Assembly: GCA_027314645.1 (NCBI GenBank)
Contig: DAHVAL010000002.1
Span: 124,001 to 188,000 of the forward strand
From: Nitrospirota bacterium
Lineage (GTDB): Bacteria; Nitrospirota; Leptospirillia; Leptospirillales; Leptospirillaceae
Reading direction: 5' to 3'
DNA length: 64,000 nt
This document shows positions 1 to 11,720 of the stretch, piece by piece (position 1 is the first letter of the stretch; every line of letters begins with the position of its first letter). The notes under the pieces are model-generated. The model was not told the origin of the DNA. It did no database searches and worked only from the letters and a program-made list of their open reading frames with translations. The position numbers were made by a program, and so were the translations under genes.

Positions 1-57
1 GAGGACGCCTGGTCCCCTGCGAACGCAATTTGGACTCCCTGGTCAAGGAGGCATCCG

Positions 58-255
58 ATGAAGGTCAATGAGGGGATGATTGATAGAGCGGTTCGGATCT
101 TGCTTGGGCTGGCCCTTATCTCCCTTGTGTACGTCGGGCCGAAAACCCCGTGGGGATGGGTGGGAATTGTTCCTCTGGTGACAGGAGTGTTGGGGTTCTG
201 TGGCCTGTACGCCATACTCGGCATCACTACCTGTCCATCGAAAAAAGATTCCTGA
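58..255 (+). CDS. DUF2892 small inner-membrane protein
   Basis: This 65-residue protein has two hydrophobic segments (about residues 12-27 and 34-54) separated by a short loop, and ends with a Cys-Pro-Ser-Lys-Lys tail. The start Val-Asn-Glu-Gly and the run Asp-Arg-Ala-Val-Arg-Ile-Leu-Leu-Gly are typical of the DUF2892/YgaP-like membrane domain. In other bacteria this domain is found alone or fused to rhodanese, and its function as a stand-alone protein is unknown. An AAGGAGG ribosome site lies 6 bases before the ATG. It is probably not co-transcribed with lepA, because a weak terminator-like hairpin and a promoter lie between them. Confidence 0.8.
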   Translation: MKVNEGMIDRAVRILLGLALISLVYVGPKTPWGWVGIVPLVTGVLGFCGLYAILGITTCPSKKDS

Positions 256-286
256 CCCCTGCCGGGAGGGGAGGTCCTGCCTTTTT
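254..286 (+). terminator. weak candidate terminator after the DUF2892 gene
   Basis: A GC-rich inverted repeat (CCCCT at 256-260 against AGGGG at 267-271, with GACC/GGTC outside it) is followed by five T residues at 282-286. The gap between the stem and the T run is longer than in a textbook intrinsic terminator, so this is only a candidate. Confidence 0.3.
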
Positions 287-361
287 CGCCGTTTCCTGCC
301 TGTTCCCCTCTCCGGACCGATCCTGGAGAAGGAAAGGGATTTTGCGGCTTCTTTCATTTTC

Positions 362-390
362 TTGAACCTCTTAGATCCCTCTGTTAATAT
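362..390 (+). promoter_or_regulatory. sigma-70-type promoter for lepA operon
   Basis: TTGAAC (362-367) and TAATAT (385-390) are separated by 17 bases, in the gap before lepA. The expected transcript start is about 135 bases upstream of the lepA ATG. It would drive lepA-lepB and probably the Kdo genes that follow with little or no gap. Confidence 0.5.
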
Positions 391-533
391 AGTCTCGGCA
401 TGGTGGGTTTCATTTTCCCACATTTCGGCACTCTCTATCCTCCTTTCGGAGTGGCTGACAGTCTGCCTGGCCGGTCCAACTCCGCCACACCCGAATACAA
501 TCCAGGGGGCCGCAAGATGCCCTGGCAGAAGGA

Positions 534-2363
534 ATGCATTTTTTGGACTATCCGATTGAGCGAATTCGCAATTTCTGCATCATCGCCCATATCGACCATG
601 GGAAATCGACCTTGGCCGACCGCCTTCTGGATCTTACGGGAGCGGTGTCGAAACGCGAGGCCCGTGACCAGATCCTCGACGCGATGGACTTGGAGCGGGA
701 GCGTGGAATCACGATCAAAGCCCATAACGTGCGCCTCAACTATCGCGCCCGGGATGGGCAGGATTACCTCCTCAACCTGATCGACACCCCCGGGCATGTG
801 GACTTCACCTACGAGGTCTCCCGTTCCCTGGCGGCTTGCGAGGGAGCGCTGCTTGTCGTGGACGCCTCTCAGGGGGTTGAAGCCCAAACCATCGCGAACG
901 CCTATCTCGCCCTTGAAAACGACGTCCATATGATTCCGGTCATCAACAAGATCGACCTTCCGGGCGCGGACGTTCCCGGAACGCGCGAACAGATTGAAGA
1001 CGCCGTGGGACTCGATGCCTCGGAGGCCATTCTCATCTCTGCCAAGGAAGGAATCGGCATCGAGGACGTGCTGGAATCCATCGTCCAACGCGTTCCCCAT
1101 CCCAAAGGGAACAGGGAAGCCCCTCTCCGAGCGCTGCTCTTCGATGCATGGTTCGACCCCTACCTCGGAGCGGTCATTCTCGTTCGGGTCTTTGACGGAC
1201 GCATCACGCCTGGGCATTCGATCCGCCTTCTTTCGACAGGCCGCGATTATCCGGTCCTCTCGGTGGGTGCGTTCACTCCGAAACGCATGGAGCTGGGTTC
1301 CCTCGTGGCGGGAGAGGTGGGATTCGTCGTCACCGGGATCAAGTCGGTCCGTGAGACCCGGATCGGCGATACCTTGGCCGATGCGGGAAACACGGAGGCT
1401 CAACCCTATCCGGGCTTTCAGGAAACCAAGCCGATGGTGTTTTGCGGTCTTTTCCCAACCGATTCCGACCAGTACGAGGACCTCAAGGAGGCTCTGGATA
1501 AGCTCCGGATGAACGATGCCTCCTTTTCGTTTGAAATGGAAACCTCGCTCGCCCTGGGATTCGGCTTCCGGTGCGGCTTTCTTGGGCTCCTTCATATGGA
1601 AATCGTTCAGGAGCGCCTCGAGCGGGAATTCTCCCTGTCCCTGATCAGCACGGCGCCCACCGTGGTCTACCAGGTTCGGCTGGTCGACGGGGAGGAAATC
1701 ACGGTGGTGAACCCCGCCGAAATGCCCTCACCCAACAAAATCGGCTCTATTTTTGAACCCTTCATTCTCGGCTCCCTTTACATGCCGACCGAATTTCTTG
1801 GCCCCATCATGACTCTTTGCCAGGAAAGGCGGGGCATCCAGCGCGACCTGAAGTACCTCGACACCCGCCGTGTCCAGGTCCAGTACGAACTCCCCTTAAA
1901 TGAGGTCGTCCTCGATTTCTACGACCGCCTGAAAAGCCTTTCCAAGGGATACGCGTCCTTCGATTACGAATGGCTGGGATATCGACCCGCCGATCTCGAA
2001 AAAGTGGATGTGATGGTGTCGGGGGAAAGGGTGGACGCGCTGTCTTTCATTGTTCACAGGGACCGGGCCTATTCCCGGGCACGCCTGCTCGTGGAGAAGC
2101 TGAAGGAGGTCATCCCCCGCCAGATGTTCGAGGTCGCCATTCAGGCCGCGATCGGGTCCCGCGTGATCGCCCGGGAAACGATCGGGGCCATGCGGAAAAA
2201 TGTTCTGGCAAAATGTTACGGTGGGGATATTACCCGAAAAAGGAAACTTCTCGAAAAGCAGAAAGAGGGCAAGAAGCGGATGAAACAGATCGGTCGCGTC
2301 GAAGTCCCTCAAGAAGCCTTCATGGCTGTCCTGAAAGTCTCGGAAGGAAGTAAGGAAAAGTGA
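534..2363 (+). CDS. lepA: Elongation factor 4 (LepA)
   Basis: This translational GTPase back-translocates stalled ribosomes and affects initiation and biogenesis. The 609 residues match the usual LepA length (about 600). The G1 loop reads Ala-His-Ile-Asp-His-Gly-Lys-Ser-Thr at residues 18-26, followed by Asp-Thr-Pro-Gly-His and Asn-Lys-Ile-Asp motifs. The C-terminal part has the LepA-specific segment Arg-Lys-Lys-type run ([16 protein letters not shown]). The N-terminus (His-Phe-Leu-Asp-Tyr-Pro-x-Glu-Arg-Ile-Arg-Asn-Phe) fits the family, supporting this ATG. The stop overlaps the start of lepB, the classic lepA-lepB pairing, so the two are translationally coupled. Confidence 0.97.
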   Translation: MHFLDYPIERIRNFCIIAHIDHGKSTLADRLLDLTGAVSKREARDQILDAMDLERERGITIKAHNVRLNYRARDGQDYLLNLIDTPGHVDFTYEVSRSLAACEGALLVVDASQGVEAQTIANAYLALENDVHMIPVINKIDLPGADVPGTREQIEDAVGLDASEAILISAKEGIGIEDVLESIVQRVPHPKGNREAPLRALLFDAWFDPYLGAVILVRVFDGRITPGHSIRLLSTGRDYPVLSVGAFTPKRMELGSLVAGEVGFVVTGIKSVRETRIGDTLADAGNTEAQPYPGFQETKPMVFCGLFPTDSDQYEDLKEALDKLRMNDASFSFEMETSLALGFGFRCGFLGLLHMEIVQERLEREFSLSLISTAPTVVYQVRLVDGEEITVVNPAEMPSPNKIGSIFEPFILGSLYMPTEFLGPIMTLCQERRGIQRDLKYLDTRRVQVQYELPLNEVVLDFYDRLKSLSKGYASFDYEWLGYRPADLEKVDVMVSGERVDALSFIVHRDRAYSRARLLVEKLKEVIPRQMFEVAIQAAIGSRVIARETIGAMRKNVLAKCYGGDITRKRKLLEKQKEGKKRMKQIGRVEVPQEAFMAVLKVSEGSKEK

Positions 2364-3007
2364 CAGAGAATCCCGATAAGTCCAACATCGCAGGAACGGA
2401 CCCGGCGCTCAAGAAAAAAGGGCTGATTCGGGAGCTGACGGAAGGCCTTTTGACCGCCTTCATCATCGCGGCCATCCTAAAACTCTTCATCGTCCAGGCA
2501 TTCAGGATTCCCTCGGGATCGATGATCCCGACTCTTCTCGTCGGGGACCAGATCCTGGTGTCAAAGCTCGCCTACGGTCTTAAAAATCCTTTTCACGACC
2601 GCTACCTCTTTCGAACCGGCCATCCCCATCATGGGGACATCGTCGTCTTCAAGTACCCGAAGGATGAATCGAAGGACTTTATAAAACGGGTCATCGGACT
2701 CCCGGGCGACCATATCAAGATTGTCAAGAAACAGCTTTTCGTCAACGGGGTCCTGCAACACGAGCCCTACATCCAAACGCTCGACCCCTCCGGCATCGAT
2801 CAGATCCCCCGAGACAACTTCGATGCGGTCGTGCCGCCTCATTCCTATTTCGTCATGGGAGACAATCGGGACGACTCCTACGATTCTCGTTTCTGGGGAT
2901 TTGTCAAAAGCCGAAAGATCGTCGGGCGGGCCGTCCTGATCTATTGGTCCTGGAATAAACACTCCGGGTCACCTCGTTTTTCCAGGCTCGGAAAATTGAT
3001 TCATTAA
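2360..3007 (+). CDS. lepB: Signal peptidase I
   Basis: This membrane serine protease removes signal peptides from exported proteins. It is 215 residues long. One N-terminal membrane segment (about residues 28-46) precedes the catalytic Ser54 in Pro-Ser-Gly-Ser-Met. The general base Lys109 lies in the [11 protein letters not shown] box, and the Gly-Asp-Asn-Arg-Asp-x-Ser-x-Asp-Ser-Arg box E is near residue 170. The GTG start overlaps the lepA TGA stop (GTGA). A single membrane anchor is a common non-enterobacterial form. Confidence 0.96.
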   Translation: MTENPDKSNIAGTDPALKKKGLIRELTEGLLTAFIIAAILKLFIVQAFRIPSGSMIPTLLVGDQILVSKLAYGLKNPFHDRYLFRTGHPHHGDIVVFKYPKDESKDFIKRVIGLPGDHIKIVKKQLFVNGVLQHEPYIQTLDPSGIDQIPRDNFDAVVPPHSYFVMGDNRDDSYDSRFWGFVKSRKIVGRAVLIYWSWNKHSGSPRFSRLGKLIH

Positions 3008-3021
3008 CGAAGGAGCGAACG

Positions 3022-4095
3022 GTGAGTACTGGCGTCTTGGGAGAGGTGCTCCTCTCCCGACTGCTCGATACCATGGAACGGTTTTCCGAGACTCGGGTCC
3101 TTGTGGTGGGGGATGTGATGCTGGACCATTATATATGGGGGCAGGTCGACCGGATTTCTCCCGAAGCGCCCGTCGCCGTGGTCGGAGTGACAAGCGATAC
3201 CTACCGCCTCGGGGGGGCTGCAAACGTGGCCCACAACATCAACCGGCTGGGGGGGGCCGCATCCATCATCTCCGTTGCCGGACAGGACGGGGAGGGAGCG
3301 CGCCTTCGGGAAGAAATGAAACGGATCGGCATCGACACCACCGGTCTTCTGTCTCTCCCCGATCGCGCGACAACCACCAAATCCAGGATCATGGCCCACA
3401 ATCAGCAGCTTCTCCGCATCGACCGTGAAGTCCGATCGGACATTTCGGAGGATGCGCGAAAGGAAGCCCTGGAGAGCTTTTTGACCAAGATCGACACGGC
3501 TCAGGCGATCATCTTTTCGGACTATGCCAAGGGCATGCTCGTGGCTCCGATGGTCCGCTCCATGATCGACCTCGCGAAGAAGAAAGGGGTCCCCGTGTTT
3601 GTCGATCCGAAGGTCGCCTCGATCGATTCCTATCGGGGAGCAACCTTGCTGACGCCCAATCATTTGGAGGCCTCACGCTCCTCGGGGGTCGAAATCACCG
3701 ACGAGGGATCTTTGCTTCTGGCAGGACAAGGGTTGATGGCCCGAACCGAATCCCAGGCCGTTCTCATCACCCGCGGGGAAGCCGGAATGACGCTGTTCGA
3801 AGGAGGGGACTCCATCCATGCCTCTCACATTCCTGCGGTGGCCCAAGACGTGTTCGATGTCACCGGAGCCGGAGACACGGTGATGGCGACCCTTTCGCTC
3901 GCCCACGCGGCGGGGGCCTCCCTTCTGGAGGCGGCAGTTCTTTCCAATCTTGCCGCAGGAATTGTGGTCGGCATGGTGGGCACCTCCACCGTGAGCTTAG
4001 ACGAGTTGCGTGAGGTCGTGACCTTTTCCTCCCTGTTCGAAACCTCGCGGGGGGTTTTCAGGCCGGCGGGCTTCCGGGCCCGCGTCCGACTCTAG
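3022..4095 (+). CDS. hldE: PfkB-family heptose-7-phosphate kinase (HldE/RfaE domain I)
   Basis: This ribokinase-fold sugar kinase most likely phosphorylates D-glycero-beta-D-manno-heptose 7-phosphate for ADP-heptose synthesis. The 357 residues include Val-Gly-Asp-Val-Met-Leu-Asp-His-Tyr near residue 30, the Gly-Gly-Ala-Ala-Asn-Val-Ala sugar-binding motif, and the catalytic Asp-Val-Thr-Gly-Ala-Gly-Asp-Thr box near residues 279-286. The second (cytidylyl/adenylyltransferase) domain of bifunctional HldE is absent, so a partner enzyme must be encoded elsewhere. The GTG start follows a GGAG-type site 14 bases after lepB. The Kdo genes next to it support a lipopolysaccharide-core role. Another PfkB specificity cannot be excluded. 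Confidence 0.87.
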   Translation: MSTGVLGEVLLSRLLDTMERFSETRVLVVGDVMLDHYIWGQVDRISPEAPVAVVGVTSDTYRLGGAANVAHNINRLGGAASIISVAGQDGEGARLREEMKRIGIDTTGLLSLPDRATTTKSRIMAHNQQLLRIDREVRSDISEDARKEALESFLTKIDTAQAIIFSDYAKGMLVAPMVRSMIDLAKKKGVPVFVDPKVASIDSYRGATLLTPNHLEASRSSGVEITDEGSLLLAGQGLMARTESQAVLITRGEAGMTLFEGGDSIHASHIPAVAQDVFDVTGAGDTVMATLSLAHAAGASLLEAAVLSNLAAGIVVGMVGTSTVSLDELREVVTFSSLFETSRGVFRPAGFRARVRL

Positions 4096-4106
4096 AAGGA
4101 GAGGCT

Positions 4107-4937
4107 TTGGCTTCGTTGGCGGATCATCCATTTTTTGCAGCCTTTCCGGGGGCCATGCCTTCCGTCCCCCTTTCCCAGGAAGAGGGGGAACCGGAAGTGG
4201 TGGTCGTGATTCCCGCCAGAATGGGCTCAACCCGGTTTCCCGGAAAGCCGCTGGCCGACGTGAACGGGTTGCCCCTCATCATTCACGTCGCACGCATGGC
4301 TCAAAAATCGGAGGTCGTGGATCGGGTCATCATTGCGACGGACGCCCCCGAAATTTCCGATGCCGTCAAAAAATATGGATTCGAACCCGCCATGACATCC
4401 TCCGGCGCCCATACAGGGTCGGACCGTGTTGCCGAGGTGGCGAAAACGCTTTCGGCAGAGATCATCGTCAACCTCCAGGCGGACGAAATCATCGGAGATG
4501 CACGCATCATCGACCAAGCCGTGTTTCCGCTCCTGAAGGATGACCGTCTTCCCATGGCGACCGTGCGCCGGTCCTTTGGGGATACGTCTGAGATCCTGAA
4601 CCCCAACATCGTCAAAGTGGTCTGCAATCAGCGAAGCTTTGCCCTCTATTTTTCAAGAAGTCCGATCCCGATGGACCGGGACAGCATTGCGGCGGAGCGG
4701 CCCGATCTGAAATGGGACCAGCACCTTGGGATCTATGCGTTCAGGCGCCCAGCGTTGTTGGAATTTGCCAGGCTTCCGGTCTCTCCTCTGGAAGATCTGG
4801 AAAAGCTCGAACAGTTAAGGGCTCTGGACTTCGGATTTTCGATCTATGTCGCCCGAACCGACTACCCTTCATGGAGGGTGGACACGCCGGAGGACCTGAA
4901 ACGTTTTGCCGATTCTCTTCGGGGAAAAAATCCCTAA
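4107..4937 (+). CDS. kdsB: CMP-Kdo synthetase
   Basis: The enzyme activates Kdo with CTP to CMP-Kdo in the cytoplasm, the last step before Kdo is added to lipid A. The core starts with Val-Val-Val-Ile-Pro-Ala-Arg-Met-Gly-Ser-Thr-Arg-Phe-Pro-Gly-Lys-Pro-Leu, the nucleotide-binding signature. The Asn-Leu-Gln-Ala-Asp-Glu and Tyr-x-Arg-x-Ala-type motifs follow. At 276 residues it carries about 30 extra N-terminal residues if the TTG start is right. That start has a strong AGAAGGAGAGG site. An internal ATG at 4155 would shorten the extension. It sits 11 bases after the kinase gene. Confidence 0.95.
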   Translation: MASLADHPFFAAFPGAMPSVPLSQEEGEPEVVVVIPARMGSTRFPGKPLADVNGLPLIIHVARMAQKSEVVDRVIIATDAPEISDAVKKYGFEPAMTSSGAHTGSDRVAEVAKTLSAEIIVNLQADEIIGDARIIDQAVFPLLKDDRLPMATVRRSFGDTSEILNPNIVKVVCNQRSFALYFSRSPIPMDRDSIAAERPDLKWDQHLGIYAFRRPALLEFARLPVSPLEDLEKLEQLRALDFGFSIYVARTDYPSWRVDTPEDLKRFADSLRGKNP

Positions 4938-4949
4938 GCCAGGGATCGG

Positions 4950-5152
4950 CGCGTTGTCCACTCGGGGTGCTCCTCAGGTCGATGGAACGAGTTCGCGTCC
5001 GGGAAGTGGCTCATTTCAATGGCTCTTCGCTGCCCGGGCCCAAGGACCTTATCAGGACGGGAAGACCTCAGCCGCCACCCATGGGCGGGGGGCACGATGA
5101 AAGGCTTCCAAGGGGAAACGGCGCAAACCGAAAGGAGAATCCGGGACACGGC
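4950..5152 (+). ncRNA. candidate structured RNA (6S-like?) between kdsB and pyrG
   Basis: No convincing protein lies in the 266 bases between kdsB and pyrG. Instead, the ends can pair over a long range: TGTCC (4955-4959) with GGACA (5144-5148), CGG (4963-4965) with CCG (5141-5143), and CTCCT (4970-4974) with AGGAG (5133-5137). A CG pair outside them extends the stem. Near 5071-5088 there is a compact CCGCC/GGCGG hairpin on the 3' side. A roughly 200-base RNA closed by an interrupted stem resembles 6S RNA in size and outline, but I do not see sequence hallmarks that prove it. It could also be a pyrG leader structure. Confidence 0.3.
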
Positions 5153-5155
5153 TAG

Positions 5156-7715
<2,560 letters not shown>

Positions 7716-7719
<4 letters not shown>

Positions 7720-8717
7720 CCGCCCCGGACCCGGAGACCATGCGACTCCGGATGGAGCGGGGTCGAAGGATTCTTGATGAAGAGGCCCAGGCCATCCGGT
7801 CAATCAGCGGACGCCTGGATGAAGCCTTTGCAGGCGCGGCAGGGGCGATTCTTTCAAATCCAGGAAAGCTTGCGGTGACAGGGATGGGAAAGTCCGGCCA
7901 CATCGCCCGCAAGATTTCCGCGACCTTTTCCTCGACTGGAACGCCCGCCTTTTTCCTCCATCCGGGAGAGGCGCTTCATGGCGACCTCGGAATGCTCGAA
8001 TCCAGGGACATCCTCCTGGCTTTTTCCAAGTCCGGAGAAACGGAGGAGATTCGAGCGCTTCTTCCGCTCCTTGAACGCATGGACATTCCCATGATCGGCA
8101 TTCTCGGCAACCCGGAGTCTCTTCTGGGGAAAAAAGCGGCCTGGGTCCTCTCAGCCGCGGTGGACAAAGAGGCCGGTCCGCTGGGGATCGCTCCGACATC
8201 CAGCACCACCGCAATGTTGGCCCTTGGGGACGCATTGGCCATGACCGTCTTGTCCGAAAGGAATTTCGGGATTTCCGATTTCGCGTCGCTCCATCCCGGG
8301 GGCTCCCTGGGACGGCGCTATTTTCTGAAAATCAACGACCTCATGCATTCGGGAGACCGTCTGCCGGTCGTTTCCCCTCACGCGCCCTTGCGGGAGGTGA
8401 TCGTCGAAATCACGGCAAAAAAGCTCGGGATGACCACGGTGATCTCATCCACCGGCCATCTATTGGGTGTCCTGACCGATGGGGACCTCCGTCGGACGCT
8501 CGAATCCGCCCGATCCACCGAGGGAGCCATTCTCAACCTCCATGTGGAGACGCTCATGACGCGCCGTCCAGCCACACTCTCTCCGGACACCCTGGCATCG
8601 GAGGCCTTGAACCTCATGGAGGAGCGCCAAATTACCAGCATTGTCGTCACGGACGAAACGGGTCTTGTGTTGGGCGTCGTCCATCTTCATGATTTATTGA
8701 GAGCCGGAGTCCTTTAA
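7716..8717 (+). CDS. kdsD: Arabinose-5-phosphate isomerase
   Basis: It converts ribulose 5-phosphate to arabinose 5-phosphate, the first committed substrate of the Kdo pathway. The 333 residues carry a SIS sugar-isomerase domain (about residues 45-180, with Gly-Met-Gly-Lys-Ser-Gly-His-Ile-Ala-Arg-Lys and Ser-x-Ser-Gly-Glu-Thr-Glu-Glu), followed by two CBS domains in the last 130 residues. This is the standard KdsD/KpsF layout. The genes immediately around it (kdsA before, kdsC after) confirm the pathway. Confidence 0.97.
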
Positions 8718-9253
8718 TGGGGAGGATGCCGCTCTCCGTCCGACGCCTCCTTCCTTCCATCCATGGTCTCATTCTCGATATCGATGGAATTCTCACCGAT
8801 GGCCGCCTTGTGTACAGCGACACGGAAGAGGCGAAGACCTTTCATGTCCGTGACGGTCACGGGCTGGCCCTCCTCGTGAGGGCTGGCTTTCCCGTCGGCG
8901 TCATCTCGGGAAGGGCGGGGTCTGCCACCGAACGGCGACTTGAAGAACTCGGGATTCGCGATTATTTTTTAGGAATCCGCGATAAAACCGGAGCCTTCGA
9001 AACCCTTCTCGATCGATGGAGGATGAACGACACGGATGTCGGCATGATGGGGGATGACATTACGGATCTCCCCCTTCTAGAACGGGCGGGACTCTCGATC
9101 ACAGTTCCTGATGCCCATCCTGTTGTCAGGCGTCAGGCTGCGTGGCTCACCACCTTGTCTGGAGGAGGCGGGGCTGTCCGCGAGGTGGCCGACGCGCTTC
9201 TTTTCGTCATGAAACGCGGGCGCCTTCCGGCCCAAGAGGGATATCTGTGCTGA
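8717..9253 (+). CDS. kdsC: Kdo-8-phosphate phosphatase
   Basis: This HAD-family hydrolase removes the phosphate from Kdo 8-phosphate. It is 178 residues long. The nucleophile motif Asp21-Ile-Asp23-Gly-Ile-Leu-Thr-Asp-Gly is at the N-terminus, and the Gly-Asp-Asp-x-x-Asp-Leu-Pro motif IV lies near residue 118. It lacks a large cap domain, as is normal for tetrameric KdsC. The ATG shares its first base with the kdsD stop, and its end overlaps pgsA. Confidence 0.96.
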   Translation: MGRMPLSVRRLLPSIHGLILDIDGILTDGRLVYSDTEEAKTFHVRDGHGLALLVRAGFPVGVISGRAGSATERRLEELGIRDYFLGIRDKTGAFETLLDRWRMNDTDVGMMGDDITDLPLLERAGLSITVPDAHPVVRRQAAWLTTLSGGGGAVREVADALLFVMKRGRLPAQEGYLC

Positions 9254-9819
9254 ACCTGCCAAACGGACTGACTCTGATACGCCTTCTGCTGATTCCTGCC
9301 GTCATCGTCGCGGATCATCCCCCCAAGGATGGTCCAAGCCATCTGGCCGCGATCCTGTTTCTCGTGGCGTCGCTTACAGACATTCTCGACGGATTCATCG
9401 CCCGGCGCTATAACATGGTCACCTCCATGGGCAAGCTCCTCGATCCCGTTGCCGATAAAATCCTTGTCAGCTCCGTTCTCTTTCTTCTGGTCGCCCATGG
9501 CCTCCTTCCGGCCATTCTCGCCATCATTGTCGTCGCCCGTGAATTCGCCGTCTCCGGGCTCCGTTCCGTCGCCGCCTCCCAAGGAATCATCATCCCCGCG
9601 GAAAAAAGCGGGAAGGCGAAAATGGTTGTCCAAACGACCTCGATCGCGCTCCTTCTCGATAACAACCGTCACCTCCCCATCCCCGGATCGAACTTTCTGT
9701 TGAACTTCCACTGGATCGGACTTTTGATCTTCTGGGTCGCCATTGCGCTCACCATTGTTTCCGGGGTCCAATACGTGCTGTGGTATCTCTGGATCACCAG
9801 CCAGGACGGCTCTCAATGA
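9247..9819 (+). CDS. pgsA: CDP-diacylglycerol-glycerol-3-phosphate 3-phosphatidyltransferase
   Basis: This membrane enzyme makes phosphatidylglycerol phosphate from CDP-diacylglycerol. I place the start at the GTG (Leu-Asn-Leu-Pro-Asn-Gly-Leu-Thr), giving 190 residues that match the PgsA N-terminus. A longer reading frame upstream only shadows kdsC. The CDP-alcohol transferase signature is complete: Asp-Gly-x2-Ala-Arg-x8-Gly-x3-Asp-x3-Asp at about residues 42-66. There are 4-5 further hydrophobic segments. It overlaps kdsC by 7 bases and plsY by 4. Confidence 0.94.
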   Translation: MLNLPNGLTLIRLLLIPAVIVADHPPKDGPSHLAAILFLVASLTDILDGFIARRYNMVTSMGKLLDPVADKILVSSVLFLLVAHGLLPAILAIIVVAREFAVSGLRSVAASQGIIIPAEKSGKAKMVVQTTSIALLLDNNRHLPIPGSNFLLNFHWIGLLIFWVAIALTIVSGVQYVLWYLWITSQDGSQ

Positions 9820-10427
9820 CCCTCCTCCTCATCCTGGGCGCCTACCTTCTCGGCTCGATCCCCACGGGCCTTCTGCTGGCCCGGCTCAAGGGGGTGGACA
9901 TCCGGCAATCGGGAAGCGGAAACATCGGGTTCAGCAACGTGATGCGGGTCATCGGCAAGGACCGGCAAGGAAAATTGCTGGGCCTGCTCACGTTGACCGG
10001 AGACATGGGGAAAGGCATTCTCGCCGTCATGGTCGGCCTCCACTTTGGAGGTCCCAACGATCCATTCCTGACCGGCCTTTTCGTGTTTCTCGGACATATC
10101 TTTTCGGTGTGGCTCCGGGGAAGGGGCGGCAAGGGTGTCGCCACCGGACTCGGGGTGGCCTTGGGGATCGAGCCGTTTCTCGGCCTCCTGATCTGCGCTC
10201 CATGGGCCCTTCTCTACCTCGGGACCAGAACCGCCTCCCTCTCGTCCCTCGGGACCTTTGCCCTCATGCCGGTCCTGTCTATCCTTTGGGTCCGATTTCC
10301 GCTCTCGGAGAAGCACCCCCTTCCAAACCACTCGGTCCTTCTCTTTACAATCATGGCCACTTTTGTGTTTCTGCGGCACCGGGACAATATCCATAGGCTT
10401 CTTAGTAACAATGAAAACAAATTATGA
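9816..10427 (+). CDS. plsY: Glycerol-3-phosphate acyltransferase PlsY
   Basis: It acylates glycerol 3-phosphate using acyl-phosphate, the first step of phospholipid synthesis in the membrane. With the ATG that overlaps the pgsA stop the protein has 203 residues. It shows the family motifs Leu-Gly-Ser-Ile-Pro-Thr-Gly, Gly-Ser-Gly-Asn-Ile-Gly-x-x-Asn-Val and Gly-Gly-Lys-Gly-Val-Ala-Thr-Gly, with about 5-6 membrane segments. It pairs functionally with pgsA upstream. The gene ends in a very AT-rich stretch that separates this operon from the next. Confidence 0.95.
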   Translation: MTLLLILGAYLLGSIPTGLLLARLKGVDIRQSGSGNIGFSNVMRVIGKDRQGKLLGLLTLTGDMGKGILAVMVGLHFGGPNDPFLTGLFVFLGHIFSVWLRGRGGKGVATGLGVALGIEPFLGLLICAPWALLYLGTRTASLSSLGTFALMPVLSILWVRFPLSEKHPLPNHSVLLFTIMATFVFLRHRDNIHRLLSNNENKL

Positions 10428-10531
10428 ATTTATAACTTAGATAAAGCTTATTATTGTAAAAAAAATATTATATTTATTGTACTTACGAATTTCCTTGAAC
10501 ATAATTTCACTATATAGATCCCTAATGGAAC

Positions 10532-10559
10532 TTGACATTTCATTGTTTTGCGCCATAAT
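10532..10559 (+). promoter_or_regulatory. sigma-70-type promoter for the M23 peptidase gene
   Basis: TTGACA (10532-10537) and CATAAT (10554-10559) are 16 bases apart, about 85 bases before the chosen start. The 100 bases upstream (10428-10530) are strikingly AT-rich for this genome and could act as an UP-like element. Confidence 0.55.
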
Positions 10560-10647
10560 CGTACATGGGTGACGCCACCCCTCTTCATCATCGAGGCGGA
10601 ACGGAACATTAAGAATGCTTTCTTCCCAGACCAAGGAGGAAGACCTA

Positions 10648-11583
10648 ATGGGAATGAAGTCTCTCAAGGAAAAAACCTTCACGGTCCTTTTGGTTCCCTC
10701 TCCGAACGATCGAATTCGCCGATATGAAATTTCAGGCCGATGGATTCGATGGGGCGGATTGGCTTCGCTGATCGTTGTCGCATTTACCGGCGTCTTTTTC
10801 GTGATGGCCCTTCTCCTGTTCGAGAAGGAGGCCCGCATGATTGCCCTCCAACATGAAAGCCGGGTGCAAAAAGAGGAGATTGTCCGCATCTACCGTCGCC
10901 TGCAGGACATCCATTCCACCATGCTAGATGTCGCAAAGTTCGAGCGGAAGGTCCGTCTCATCATGAACACCTCAGAATCGAACAGCTCCAACGTCATTCT
11001 TGGTTTGGGGGGTCCTGAAACCTCCGTGGCTCCCTCCGTCCTCATCCAGAAGGGGAAAAAAGGGATGGACGACCTCATGACCGAAATGGACCGCCAGATT
11101 GGGGACATCAGCCATGGAGTCCTGAACCAGGAAGAGTCCTTGTCGGGATTGATGCGGGTCATCCGAAACCAGCAGATGGAATGGGCCTTTACTCCAAGCA
11201 TCTGGCCGACCCACGGGGTTCTTACCTCACGGTTCGGGTGGAGAACCTCCCCTTTCGGCCTGGGGCGCGACTTTCATCCGGGAGTGGACATTGCGGGTTC
11301 GATGGGAACCCCGATCATCGCAACCGCTTCAGGAACAGTGTTTCTCGCGGGATGGGACCAAGGCTTCGGGAAAACCGTTATCATCCACCATTCGGGATCG
11401 ATCTCAACCCTTTATGGACATCTTGAAAAAGTGGCGGTATTTGAAGGGGAGCATGTCAAACGGGGTGACGTCATCGGTTATCTTGGAAACTCGGGACTTT
11501 CGACCGGTCCTCATCTCCATTATCAGATCATGGTCAACAAAGCCCCCGTCAATCCCCGGAGATATATCCTAAACCGCTTCTGA
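10648..11583 (+). CDS. M23 (LytM-type) membrane-anchored metallopeptidase
   Basis: This is probably a periplasmic peptidoglycan endopeptidase or a divisome regulator. With the ATG that follows AAGGAGGA by 7 bases it has 311 residues. There is one membrane segment (about residues 32-56), a charged coiled region (about 57-110) and a C-terminal peptidase M23 domain. The zinc ligands are visible: His210 and Asp214 in Phe-His-Pro-Gly-Val-Asp, and His289-x-His291. All four are present, so it looks catalytically competent, unlike EnvC/NlpD-type activators. It stands alone between two operons. Confidence 0.9.
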   Translation: MGMKSLKEKTFTVLLVPSPNDRIRRYEISGRWIRWGGLASLIVVAFTGVFFVMALLLFEKEARMIALQHESRVQKEEIVRIYRRLQDIHSTMLDVAKFERKVRLIMNTSESNSSNVILGLGGPETSVAPSVLIQKGKKGMDDLMTEMDRQIGDISHGVLNQEESLSGLMRVIRNQQMEWAFTPSIWPTHGVLTSRFGWRTSPFGLGRDFHPGVDIAGSMGTPIIATASGTVFLAGWDQGFGKTVIIHHSGSISTLYGHLEKVAVFEGEHVKRGDVIGYLGNSGLSTGPHLHYQIMVNKAPVNPRRYILNRF

Positions 11584-11720
11584 CGCGGCGAACCGGACTT
11601 CGGGATTGTGAACCACTGATGCTGGTTTAATTCCTTCATTTGTTCTAAAATTTCCCTGTCGCCTAGGTTATCTCCCTCAAGGGAGCCGATGAAAATCCCA
11701 GTTGAAGGCAGGGGACTGGA

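Noticed and set aside
435-1595. 386-codon open frame antisense to lepA
   Set aside because: It is a complement shadow of a strongly conserved gene, with no ribosome site and a low-complexity product.
4712-5155. 147-codon frame across the kdsB end and the kdsB-pyrG gap
   Set aside because: Out of frame with kdsB, no start signal, and the gap looks structured rather than coding.
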